Source of the DNA: Leucogyrophana mollusca
Taxonomy: Eukaryota; Basidiomycota; Agaricomycetes; Boletales
Direction: 5' to 3'
Length of the DNA: 38,001 bases
Assembly (NCBI GenBank): GCA_021014945.1
Contig: MU266584.1
Location: 1 to 38,001, forward strand
The notes under the pieces were generated by a model. That model did not search any database and was not told the origin of the DNA. It saw only the letters and a program-made list of their open reading frames with translations. A program made the position numbers and the translations under genes. This document shows, piece by piece, positions 22,101 to 32,733 of this stretch. Position 1 is the stretch's first letter; every line of letters begins with the position of its first letter.

Positions 22101-25100
22101 AAGTCCAAGGATAAGGACAAGGAATCGTCAGATTCATCTGCACCGATAGAGCCGGGAACTATACCTATTCACGGTTCGGCATCAACGATCCCTGGTTTCA
22201 AGAAGTTATCTTCCCTGTCTCTTGAACCCGACGATGCTATCACGTTGCGTGCTCGCATTATCCGTTTCAAATACGCACTTGGCCAAGAGGATGGTGACGG
22301 CAATAGTACTTTTGAAGAACTACGTCGCTTGGTGGAACGGATACATGATGCGGACGCGTCTGAATCAGTGTTGATTGTCTCGCTCAGGGAGTTTGCTGAC
22401 CTCTTTGCCTCCAATTCGTCGGTGTCCAGCTTCGAATTGTTGCAGAGTGGTGCTGTTGAAGGGCTTCTTCGGTTTGCTACTGACCCCGACAGACGTGGTG
22501 GGCAAGGTATTGCTTTCCCTATAAATTGTTACTTATATTTCCCTCTAGTCAGCATCAAGCGACGGCAAGAGCTTCTCCATGATGCTCTTACCGCCCGCGT
22601 CGCTCGTGGCGTCCCTATGAGCCAGTCGGCGCACGCAGTTTTGGTCAAGAAGCTGCAAGAGAGTCTCACCAGGATGGAGTGTTTCGATGTTGTAACGGTG
22701 ACCCAAGGTTCTGACGGTCAGCTGCAGTCAGCTCCCACGATGTGGCATTGAAACTTATTCGCTCAGATGCAGACTCAAAACGTAGTTCTCCGTCGTTACT
22801 TGCGCGACAGCTTCGTCTCCGGCTGACAGCGGACGAGGAATCCGACATACCTCGCAATCTACAAAACATGGTTGTCTCAATTCATGCCATCGCGACGTTC
22901 CAGGCTCTGAACGATTACCTACGGCCAAGAGTGGCTGGGCTTATGTCGAGTGGCCGCCTGTCTGGGATGCTGGCCGCCTTGGCTGCATCCGGGTTTGGGC
23001 CTGGAGCTACATCACGCACTCTCAATGAGGATCAGGGGCAACCAAGTAAACCTCCGGAGCCTGCCACGGAAAGCAGTGCACCAGCCGGGTCGTCGGAAAT
23101 TGGGCGACGTCGTAGTCTACGACTGAGCGCAAAGAACGGCGGATCGAATGTCCCGGATCCTGCCGGCGAAGAGAGCGCCGAGAACCCATCAACATCCACA
23201 GGCTCATCCACTTCGGCTCAGCCTCAGCCTACCGCCGGGCAGCGTGACAGCCCGTTAGTCGACAGTGGGTTTGCGGCTGACTTTACAGATGATGAGGTTG
23301 ACGCGGAGGTATCTAAGCCATTTACTTCACCGCGAAAACCTTTAATTGATTTCGTATAGGTTTTCGATGATGAAGACGATGGGGATCACCCTGCCGACAA
23401 AACTATTTCGCTCGCAATTGCAGATGGTACGTGACCGTTGCTCGAAGGCTTAGGTGATCTTTCTTAATTTACACATTCAAGATGGCGCAAAAGTCGAAGC
23501 GCAGACGCCAGATGGTACTCGAGTTGCCACACCGAATCCTTCCAAAGACGTTCCCCCGATACCCACGTCTCGACAGGCGCTTTCAAATCGTTCTTCCTAC
23601 GCTGCTGCTCTCAAGGCCAAGCCTTCAGACTGGCACCTAGAATTCTCAATGGACGACCAACTGCTCCCACTGGACCTGACTATCTACGGCGCAATTCATC
23701 AACATGAGCTCCGAAAGAAGCTTGGACCTGTGCCTTCAAGCACCATGTGGCAAGGTGTGTACACGGTCAAGTTCAAGAAAGTCAACGGGCCACCGCCAGC
23801 GCTGGAAAGTAAGCAAAACAAATACGGTCCTGTGGCTGTAGTTAATGTATCTGGCAGCTCGAGGAGATCAGCTTGCCTCTAAAGTCCGCTCCCCTAGCCC
23901 AGCTCTGTCGTCGTTGCCCGACGATGCTCCTCATGCCAAAATACTCCGGTTATTACGTGTCTTGCACAAAGTTAATGCCGCCGAAGCTGAGAGGCCTCTA
24001 AAACCTTTGGAGCGGCGTAGTTTACCGGAATCCGCTTTCGTGAACAACAAACTCACTGCTAAACTCACTCGGCAATTGGAGGAGCCGATGATCGTGGCCA
24101 GGTAATCCCAGCCGCTACCTGCATTGTCGACCTTGACACTCATTGGCGTGACTACAGTTCGTGCTTGCCAGATTGGGCTCTGGATCTTCCACAAAACTTC
24201 CCGTTCCTCTTTCCTTTCGCCACTAGATACAACTACCTGCAGTCGACATCGTTCGGCTATGCACGACTCATCCTTAAGTGGCAAAGCCAGCAAACCAGGG
24301 GTCAAGACAGCTCGCGACGCGATGAAGGGATTGGTTTCTTAGGTCGCCTTCAGCGTCAGAAGGTCCGAATCTCGCGCAAACATATCCTCGAGTCGGCGGT
24401 CAAAGTCTTCGAACTTTATGGCTCGTCGTCATCAGTTCTGGAGGTGGAATACTTTGAGGAAGTCGGGACAGGGTTGGGGCCCACCCTCGAGTTCTACTCC
24501 CTCGTGTCAAAGGAGTTCGCTCGACGAGACTTGAAGATCTGGAGGGACGCAGACGCAGGATCTCCTGGTATATATGTCCACCACCCTGCAGGTCTTTATC
24601 CCGCTCCAATCAGCCCAGATGACATCGCCAACGATGGTGGCCAGTGAGTCAAAAAAATTCGCGAGTAGCCGATGTTCTAACTTGTGTCAAGGAAACGAAC
24701 CCATATATTGCGTGTTATTGGTCAATATGTGGCCAAAGCAATGCTGGATTCACGAATCATCGATCTATCATTCAACAAGGTGTTCATCAAACAGGTCCTC
24801 GGTGAAGACGTTCCCCTTACGATCGAGACCTTGAGGGTGAGTCCGACGGCTTTTCCAGCGAAACTGAGCTGACACCAAATATTCTCAGCTTGTTGATAGT
24901 GAACTCGCAAATTCCCTCGCAAAGCTGCAGAGCTACGCGTCCATGAAAGGGCACAGCGAGAAGGTATGTGTGGGCGCGCGTGTCCTGCAATCATAGCCTT
25001 GCTAATCAGCACCAGCTCTACCGCAAAGTCGCCTTGATGGACATTGTCAACGTCGAGGATCTTGCTCTCGACTTCACTATCCCTGGATATGATATAGAAT

Positions 25101-25822
25101 TGCGGGTGGGTTGCTACTTTTGCTTGTCTGTCCTTCTTCTGACCTCTGTCTGCGTAGCCTGGTGGGCGGGATATACAAGTGACCTCAGAGAATGCTGAGG
25201 AATATATTCGCGAAGTATTGAATGCCATCATTGGAAGTGGGGCTCAGCCGCAAGCGAAGGCCTTCCGAGAAGGTTTCTCCAAGGTTTTCCCAATCACCGA
25301 TCTTCAAGCATTCTCCGCGGACGAACTAGTCATGCTGTTTGGGAACTCGGATGAAGACTGGAGCACCGAAAGTTCGTCATCATGCCGACCCTTGTGACCT
25401 TGATATTTACCAGTCTCCACAGCTCTGAACGAGGCGCTCAAAGCTGATCATGGTTTCAACGTCGATAGCCGCGCCATCCATGACCTGCTTGAAATCATGT
25501 CGGAATTCGACGCGCCTACTCGTCGCGAGTATCTTCAGTTCATCACGGGTAGTCCCAAGCTACCTATCGGAGGTATATTCGGATTCTAGTCGCATCTTTT
25601 TCGAATGCTTATCAAATACCTACAGGCTTCCGTGGCCTCAACCCTCCCCTTACTGTCGTTCGTAAGCCCCACGAGCCCCCGCTCACAGCTGACGATTACC
25701 TCCCGAGCGTCATGACATGCGTTAATTATTTGAAGTTGCCCGAATACAGTTCGAAGAAAGTAATGAGAGAGAAGTTACTCACTGCAATGAAGGAAGGGGT
25801 TGGCAGTTTCCATTTGTCCTAG
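19157..25822 (+). CDS. UFD4: HECT E3 ubiquitin ligase, Ufd4/TRIP12/UPL3 type
   Basis: Eighteen exons (19157-19506, 19580-19801, 19851-20649, 20697-21360, 21410-21861, 21912-22506, 22549-22707, 22767-23308, 23360-23426, 23482-23808, 23858-24101, 24158-24643, 24692-24836, 24889-24963, 25010-25105, 25158-25371, 25414-25572, 25626-25822) give 1930 aa. Residues 1-200 are Ser/Lys/Arg-rich and disordered; acidic stretches lie at about 213-275 and 365-384. Armadillo-like helices follow ([49 protein letters not shown]). The HECT domain fills about 1550-1930 ([52 protein letters not shown]) with catalytic Cys1897 in [12 protein letters not shown]. In yeast this family acts in the ubiquitin-fusion-degradation and Arg/N-degron pathways. 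No ortholog detail beyond this is readable. Confidence 0.93.
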
Positions 25823-26095
25823 AACACAGATCATCGACTCACTTGTATACGCATACATTCCCCGTTGTTCTTCTTTAACATTTATAATCAATTCGCATTT
25901 GTTTCGCAGAACTCTTGGGAGGGCAAATATTCGGAGGGGAAAGGGGTGCAGACGAATCAAGAAAGTTATCAACAGTCGTCAATAATGGGTACATTAGTAA
26001 TCCACATCTGCTGGTCGCCGACGCGTTACTTTCAACAGAACTACGATATCCTCAGCGGGCTTTTTCAATAAGCTTGACGTTCACATCGATCTAGT
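25823..26095. promoter_or_regulatory. Short intergenic region between UFD4 and RDS3
   Basis: The 273 bp separate two tandem plus-strand genes. They carry the UFD4 3' end and the RDS3 promoter. No distinct element or extra gene is visible. Confidence 0.35.
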
Positions 26096-26704
26096 ATGTC
26101 GAAACACCACCCAGGTACGGAAATTGCAACGATACCTATCGGTTCTGACTGACAGTTGTTTCCAGATCTCATAATGTGCAGGCGTCAGCCTGGCATTGGT
26201 GCGTGCATTCAGGTTGTGTATCTAACCGATCAGATGGCTGATTCTCTCCGCGCACTAGCTATCGGTCGTTTATGTGAGAAATGTGATGGCAAGTGGTAAG
26301 TATGGCGAATGAATCAGGTTTTTATATATACGTTGACGCACCAACCAGCCCAGTTTGCGACTCATATGTCCGACCAGAGACTCTTGTCCGTATTTGTGAC
26401 GAGTGCAATTTCGGGACTTACGGTGGAAGATGCATCATCTGCGGTTCCCCAGGTGCGTATCCTACATCTGTACTCTTTGCAAACATACTCACCGTTCGCT
26501 CTAGGGATATCTGATGCTTATTATTGCGCTGAGTGCACCAGACTAGAGAAGGACCGCGATGGTTGCCCGAAGATTGTCAACTTGGGTGCAAGTCGCACCG
26601 ACTTATTCTATGAGAGACGGAGACTCGGTAAGCATTCGCCCACACCCATCTTAATCTCAAGGTGACTGGAATATTCTTGCTTTGCAGGCTTCAAGAAGAG
26701 TTAG
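26096..26704 (+). CDS. RDS3: SF3b splicing subunit Rds3/PHF5A
   Basis: Six small exons (26096-26114, 26168-26200, 26259-26295, 26349-26452, 26505-26627, 26688-26704) give exactly 110 aa, the same length as human PHF5A. The sequence is almost invariant in eukaryotes: [85 protein letters not shown] and the C-terminal GFKKS. Multiple CxxC pairs form its knotted zinc-binding fold. It sits beside SF3B1 in the U2 snRNP and helps hold the intron branch-point adenosine. Five introns in a 333-nt coding sequence is unusually dense. It lies 273 bp downstream of UFD4 on the same strand. Confidence 0.96.
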
Positions 26705-26895
26705 ATGAACGCGTGCGCAATGACCTACTATCGCTATTCTCGGTCAAGCTACCGCCGAAATCAAGTATCTTTACACGACGTCTCAGGCCACATCACATGC
26801 GTGCTGCAGATGTATATTATAGCGTAAATCGGATGGGCACCATGCCCAAGCCGTAAGATAGACATGCGAGGTTGTTGCTTCGATTATACATTCTA
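26705..26895. other. Short intergenic region between convergent genes
   Basis: The 191 bp between two convergent stop codons contain no gene-like sequence. Both polyadenylation regions must fall here. Confidence 0.4.
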
Positions 26896-29800
26896 TCAAT
26901 ACACAACAAACGGGATGATGGGCGGACTGTCGTTCGGGTTCTCCAAATTTGCGACCTGCCTAAATTTATTGTCAGACACGTAGTGGCTTTCCGTCTCGCA
27001 AGAACCCTTACCTGAAATGTGGCAGATCAACCTGGTTCCAAGTCCGTCAGGCAAAAATATGCTTGGGGATGAAGAGACTCACAGGAGCTTTGAATACCAC
27101 AAATATATGCGTCTCGTCGTGAGTATCAACTGCCTCGCAATCACCGCAGAGGTCCTTTGCACAGTACGCGCATCGGAACCAGGCCCCATTTATCCTTTCC
27201 ATACATCGATCGCAGAGTGCGGTGGAATGCACCAGGTAACTAAGGTATTCTGTGTGGACAATCAGACCATGCACTAATTCGGGCGAGGTATGAGATATAC
27301 CTCGCGGGTCTGCATTGCTTGCGAGGCCTCCGATTGGACCAGCAGGAACTTTATACCTATGGCAGCGCGCAAATCAACTTCTCTACCCTGCCAAAACGCA
27401 ATAAATATTCCTTACAGTTTGGGAAGGAAGGGCTGTGGGGATGACAATGGTTTCAGGACACGCCTAGGAAGCTTGAAGAATGCATGCATGGGATCATGCA
27501 GACTATATGATCGCTCCTCACACGAAGCGCACTAGAAATGAAGGAATATAAGGAGGAACTATCATAACGAGTGTTGGACGGACCAGACTATACGGCGTGG
27601 GCAACGAAGGGCATGTAGCGCACTGGTATCTAGTCCCGCGAATGTTCTGTTCACTGTGTCAGTGTGCTAGAGAGAAAATCTCGGCGGTATTATACACCTT
27701 GTTACATCCATTGCAGGGCACTTGGTGATCATCCAATTCTTCATCGGTTGAGCTCAAGGGATGTCTTGACCCCACTACGGTCTGCGCGTAGGATGAATAC
27801 ACAGAACCGGGTTTGGACCTTGGCGTTGAGAGGACATGGGCAGCGTCCCTTCCAGTCCAGAGGTGGATCGCCCTGCGACTAGCCGTTTGCACTTCTGTCC
27901 TTTCGAGTGGATAAGGTATCTGCAAGAGGGGTGGTAAGCATTTGGTTTTGTAAGGTAAGCGGTTAGTTGTCTGACCTTAATCATGATATGTGAGGATATA
28001 TGACCGCCGTCGGAGGAATCGAGATTCCCTGGTAGACCAGCGGATTCACAATTGGAACATATATCCACCGCATCACAAATAGCACAGTGGAAACGGGCGC
28101 CCAATATATCCTGCATGCAGCTTGAAGCATCGTTTAAATCACCGTCATAGCAGAATTCGGGATGCATTTACTTACTGTGCACATTTCACTCCGGGGTGTT
28201 TCATAGCTGGCAGAAGCAGTTAGCTATGTGTGGAAGTTAGGTTTGCTTAGAAACTCACATTGTTCCCCGCTGTTGTCCTGCTCGCGCGGGAGCGTGGGGA
28301 GGAAGTCAGGTTCGCTTCGTGAGCGTACTGGTTTCTCCAATACAACCAAGAAGGCGTGCGATGGATGAATATCATGCACTTGACTTGACAACAGCTGAGC
28401 ATATCACAGCGAGCACATCACCAACAACAGTCACCTGTAGCATGCCCTGCAAAGATTGAACTTCTGGCAAGAGGCGCATTTATACCGCTTGTTGACGATG
28501 ATAGAGCTGCATGTGGAGCACCTGCATCCCTGAATATCATCTTGTTCTGAAAAGTGCTCTCAGAACCAGTATGTTACATGATAACGTGTGAACTCACCGA
28601 CATCCTCCCACCCACTATGCCCCCAAACTTTCTCAAAGTACGCATGCCGCAGCTGGCCCTTCTGTTTCGGCGCGGAGCGACTCCACTGGGATAACGTCCA
28701 CTGGGCGTCTTCCGGTGATGACGGGGAGTTATTCTGCATCTCGCCCGACGTCTGGTTGACACAAAGGGCATGGATAACTCCAGCCGACTCAACGCAGCCG
28801 GAACACAGCTCATATCCACTCTCCGATGGTGACTTGGGGTACCCTGCCTGTCCATTGCCGTTGTAGATGGTGGGGCTCGATGAGGTACTCGCGAGTGGGG
28901 GCAGTGATGGTAGTGGTTTATTGTGGAAGTGCTCGCCACGGCTATAAGGCGAGGTACTCAGGGTCATAGAGTCGCCAAACGTTTGTGAGGGTGACGAAGA
29001 AAACTGGGTCCGGTGCGCATGCGGCGGATACAGTGGCTCTGCACCGTCGTCGTGATAGCTCTTGCCTTTGCCCTTACCCGACCCATTTAGGTTCAGTCGG
29101 GATTCAATCACCGGTCTCTTCTCACCACATGTCGAACAGACGTATCGTATGGCGTCCAGTAGAACACCACATTCTGAGCAATCGGTGAGTTGATCTGGGG
29201 GTGGGCCAGTAACAGGTAGAAACTTCAGCACTTCGGGTGGTATATCTGGGGCTAGATGCAGGTGTTCCCGACAGGGTATGGGCTCCGAAGATGTCGATTG
29301 AGTCCTGAAAGGAGCAGGTTTGGGACGTATTGGGGGTTCCTCACTTTCGGGTGCAATCTGCTGTGCTGCCAACCAGTCAAGCTGCATGGATGTCGGACGC
29401 AAGTGGCCAACATCGTCCTTGACGCTGACGTTGTCTTCATATCCAGAGTCATGAGTCTGTGATGCGGACGATGTATACGAGTAGTAGTATTTTCCACGTG
29501 GGTCTCTCTGTAGAGCCAAGTCACCACCGAGGTTCTCCTGTGCGATCTGTGCGTCAGTAAGCGAACGCGCATCGGACTCTGATGGCTCCGGTGTAGCACC
29601 GAGCATGTACTTGAGAGTGCGTGCATTCTGGTCTCGCAGCCACGCGGCTCCACGATCATTGGCGGAAAGGGGATGTGCATGTTCGAAGGGGTTCTGGGCG
29701 TCTTCCTCCTGCAGCTTTAGGCGTTCAAAGACGGCTTCTGGATCTTCCGGGTAACGAGATTCGGCAGAGAGCTCGTAAGTGTCTGCGAATGGGCCTTCAT

Positions 29801-30532
29801 GGCGCCACGTTTGCTCTAGGGTGGCAGACGAGTCGCCTGGTGAGTCTAGGACCTCTGCTGACCCATTCATATGAGAGGAGGTATCGGGGAGTGAATAACT
29901 ATCTTCTTTCCATTGATCTTCCTGGAGCGCCTCTGGAATATGAGGCGTACCCACGCGAGTCGTCTGGTTCGTATGAAGCGCGCCGTTATCCCGTGAGCTC
30001 ACGGTCACCGAGTCGTCGTCTAGGTCCGCCGTAGATGGCGAGCCAAATGAGAACGATAGCTGGCTGCCATTGCGCCCTTTGTACTCCTCCAAACTAGCGA
30101 GGGATGAAGTGTCGGATAGACTGGGACCGTCATAGTCGACGGTGATATGGACGCGAAGAGTGATTCTGCGACTCCCGAAGCTGCGACCTGAGAGGATGGA
30201 GGCAGCGGATGATAGAGGGGGGTCGTCGTTACCGGCTTGAAAGTACTGGATAGCTTCTGTCAGGTCGGACTCGGTGGTGATATCGGTGACCTCCCCGTCA
30301 TCATCCTTGTAGGCTATGGCATAGGATGTAGCATAGAGAGAGAAGCACTGTTCGACCTGATCGATGCCGAACATTCTCAGCTACTGTTAGATGGTCGCGA
30401 TTGAACGGCGACGCATACCTTGTTTCGCAGGAGGTCATAAGAGCAGTTGCGAGCAGACGAGAAGGTGATCCGCTTGTTCCATCTATCGAAGGTACACTTG
30501 ACGACCAATGGCCTATCCGGTCGACTATACAT
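26896..30532 (-). CDS. PB1 domain protein with five ZZ zinc fingers, p62/NBR1-like
   Basis: Thirteen minus-strand exons (30532-30419, 30356-28598, 28546-28435, 28383-28259, 28206-28176, 28120-27976, 27919-27698, 27646-27584, 27531-27416, 27356-27301, 27273-27083, 27031-27012, 26959-26896) give 1005 aa. The N-terminal PB1 domain (about 8-112) carries the basic Lys face (LVVKCTFD) and an acidic loop (KDDDGEVTDITTESDL, about 55-70). A long Ser/Asp-rich region follows. ZZ fingers: one degenerate with a disordered insert (CSECG near 431, ELCSGC near 556), then four compact ones (CRCSTC; VKCAHC; VPCNGC; LCDRCM), several ending in HP-type His pairs. PB1 plus ZZ is the plan of p62/NBR1 autophagy receptors, but no UBA or four-Trp (FW) domain is seen. 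FERL (after EDPEAV) could be a LIR. Role in autophagy is inference. Confidence 0.88.
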
Positions 30533-30736
30533 CCAGTGTCCGACAATGTACCCCTCTGTTGAAGATTACCCTATGGTTTGCAGATAGTGGGCGTTGACTA
30601 ATGCTCAGTCCGCAGTCGAAAGCAGCCACCGAGAGACGTCTCTCGCACATACAAACTGGGATAATCTGCACTGCTTTATCACTCGATCGCTTACACAGCA
30701 ATAAGAATATCGCCGTGCTTTGTATGAGGCCAGGAC
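30533..30736. promoter_or_regulatory. Divergent promoter of PB1-ZZ gene and MED4
   Basis: A 204-bp spacer separates two divergent start codons, so a shared promoter is likely. I see no canonical TATA box or known palindrome. Confidence 0.4.
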
Positions 30737-31524
30737 ATGAATGAAATCTTGCTGAACCCCCTCAATGACCTCACAAAACTTTCGCAGACACTCTTTCTCT
30801 CCTTCTCCCCGCCACAAACCAAACCGCCGCCGCCACCGCCAATCAGCGCTTTCCTCAGTTGCGACAATGCCTTAGCCGATGCGTTGAAGCTTGCCGCCGT
30901 TCATCAAAGAAAGCAGGGAAAGATCGAGGCACTCAAGAGTGAAGTGCTCGCTCTGGAAGCGCGGTGGAGACAGATTTGTAGCGAGCTCCAGGAAGGAAAG
31001 AAGAACCTGGAGCGAATAATCGACGAAGGCGACGAGCGAATCAAGGGCATTGAGGCGGCTCGATCAGGTTCGCTTTCCTTATCCTGTTGTCGGCATGTTT
31101 TACCTGGCTCGCCTTGCAGCATCAATACCTTATCCAGAGCTGCTTGCTTACGCTCAAAGCCTGAGCGCATTCACTTCAGCTCCACCAAATATGCCAGACC
31201 TATCACAGCCTGGCCAGCTTCCTCCTCCGCTGTTCTTCCCGCCCTTTCCCAATGAAGAAAAGATGCGTCGCGGGAGACTCAACGTCGAGGCTCCTCTGGG
31301 ATACCTCGGCGAGACCCACTCGGTTGTCAAACGTGAGTTCTATTTAAATGTGCCTAGTTCCCGCAAGTGCCTGACAGCGCATTGATATTTCAATAGCACC
31401 AGCGTCTCCTCCACCTATTGATGCTCCCCACCACGAACGTCCTGGTGTAAACTCCTACCGACACGAAGTCCGCCCTCAACAAAGTTTCTTCGATCTTGAT
31501 CTGGACCTCAACCCAGATCTTTAA
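30737..31524 (+). CDS. MED4: Mediator complex subunit 4
   Basis: Exons 30737-31067, 31120-31332 and 31397-31524 give 223 aa. The family is recognised from the N-terminal LSQTLFLSFSPPQ, the helical coiled-coil HQRKQGKIEALKSEVLALEA through KNLERIIDEGD (about 55-110), and the diagnostic SIPYPELLAYAQSLSAFTSA that begins exon 2. A Pro-rich segment (PPPLFFPPFPNEEKMRRGRL) and an acidic C-terminus (FFDLDLDLNPDL) follow. Med4 belongs to the Mediator middle module, where it pairs with Med9 and links activators to RNA polymerase II. The spacing from the PB1-ZZ start (204 bp) suggests a shared promoter. Confidence 0.92.
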
Positions 31525-31713
31525 CTGAGGTGATATGCATTTCGGACTACGATATGGCACGTCGCCACAAAGTTTTCACCAGCTGCCCTGTCACCTTGGT
31601 GGGAAATGAGCTGCAGTCCTGGTCTCGGGCAGATATCAGGACCAGTTTGTGACTACTGTGATACGGGCGAACCTGTAATAATCTGCAGTCGCGGTAGAGT
31701 GCTTCATTAGATA
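31525..31713. other. Short intergenic region between convergent genes
   Basis: The 189 bp between two convergent stops show no gene-like sequence. Confidence 0.4.
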
Positions 31714-32440
31714 TCATGGACTGGCAGTCTTGGATAGGGTCGAAGATGAGGACGTCCTGCTAGCCGCTGGTCTCGAGCGTCGTAGACACTGTGAGAATGC
31801 ATTGCTCAACCTGGATGACTGTGCACGTTTCGCCTCCGCCGCGCGGATCTTCTCGGCTTCAAACTGCTTCCCGTAGATAGCGAGCTGGCGCTTGAAGCCG
31901 ACATTTGGTGCAACGATACCGCGCTTGGCTTGCACAAAGGCGATGGCCTGTGTGGGGGACATGGGCGTCGTGGCGACAAGATAGGCGCAGATTACAGTTG
32001 CGCTTCTGCTGATACCCTGAAAGCAATGCACCTGCTCCGTGATTGATTCAGTTCAGCAGTCTTTTGCGCAAGCATGGGGTTCAACTCACGAGCACTTTGC
32101 TGTCCAAGTTACTTGCTAGTGCCTGTGCGATAAACTTCGTCGTGTTCTCCAAGTGCTGCAACAAGTCCGCCTCGGGGACATCAGCGATAGCCACGTGCAG
32201 CGTCTCTACTGCAGGCGCGAATGGCGGCGCGTGCTCTATCACGGAAACAACGTGGGTAATCCCAAGGCGTGCAAGCTGCGCCTCGTCCCGAGCGGTGAAA
32301 AGGTCTGATAGGTAGAGGCGGGGCGATACGAGTGTCGCTGCACGGCCGTACGTAGGATCCGCGGCGCGTTTGGGTGATTTATCAGGTTTAGTTCTCTCGA
32401 CGAGGGCTCCTTGCCAAGAGGATGCTGGGAAGGATATCAT
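31714..32440 (-). CDS. Dual-specificity protein phosphatase
   Basis: Two minus-strand exons, 32440-32090 and 32031-31714, give 222 aa. The signature HCFQGISRSATV (HCxxGxxRS) is rebuilt exactly at the splice junction, which makes Cys120 the nucleophile and Arg126 the phosphate binder. Upstream, SPRLYLSDLFTARDEAQLARL and GITHVVSVIEHAPP are typical of the DSP N-terminal lobe, and IADVPEADLLQHL should hold the general-acid Asp. YLVATTPMSPTQAIAFVQAK and the following IVAPNVGFKRQLAIYGKQF complete the domain. The C-terminal 45 residues are Ser/Arg-rich. This atypical small DSP class removes phosphate from Ser/Thr and Tyr; its substrate is unknown. The ATG at 32440 is chosen because the frame upstream opens only from a TTG. 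Confidence 0.9.
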
Positions 32441-32733
32441 GGAATGTTCTGCGAATCGAAGCCAAGGATTAGTATGAGCAAGCAGGAGCAAGCCGACCGT
32501 ATATATCTATCTCAAGACCCAGGACTCAGGCTGGCTGTGCATCAGGCATGCCTGGTAGCGAGAGCAGCACAAGAATATCTTCCGGCCGGCTCAGCCGCTG
32601 AGTGTCCTGTGTCCGGATTAGGACGAGTAGGAACAAAAGGGACGTGATGGAAAACTGAAGCCTGGTCTGTGATCTGGTGATATGTAGAACAAATGGCGGT
32701 ATGAATCTGATAGGACTGTATCGAGGGACTCCC
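32441..32733. other. Intergenic region between two minus-strand genes
   Basis: The 293 bp precede the phosphatase start and follow the stop of the next gene. They should carry the phosphatase promoter. Nothing else is recognisable. Confidence 0.4.
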
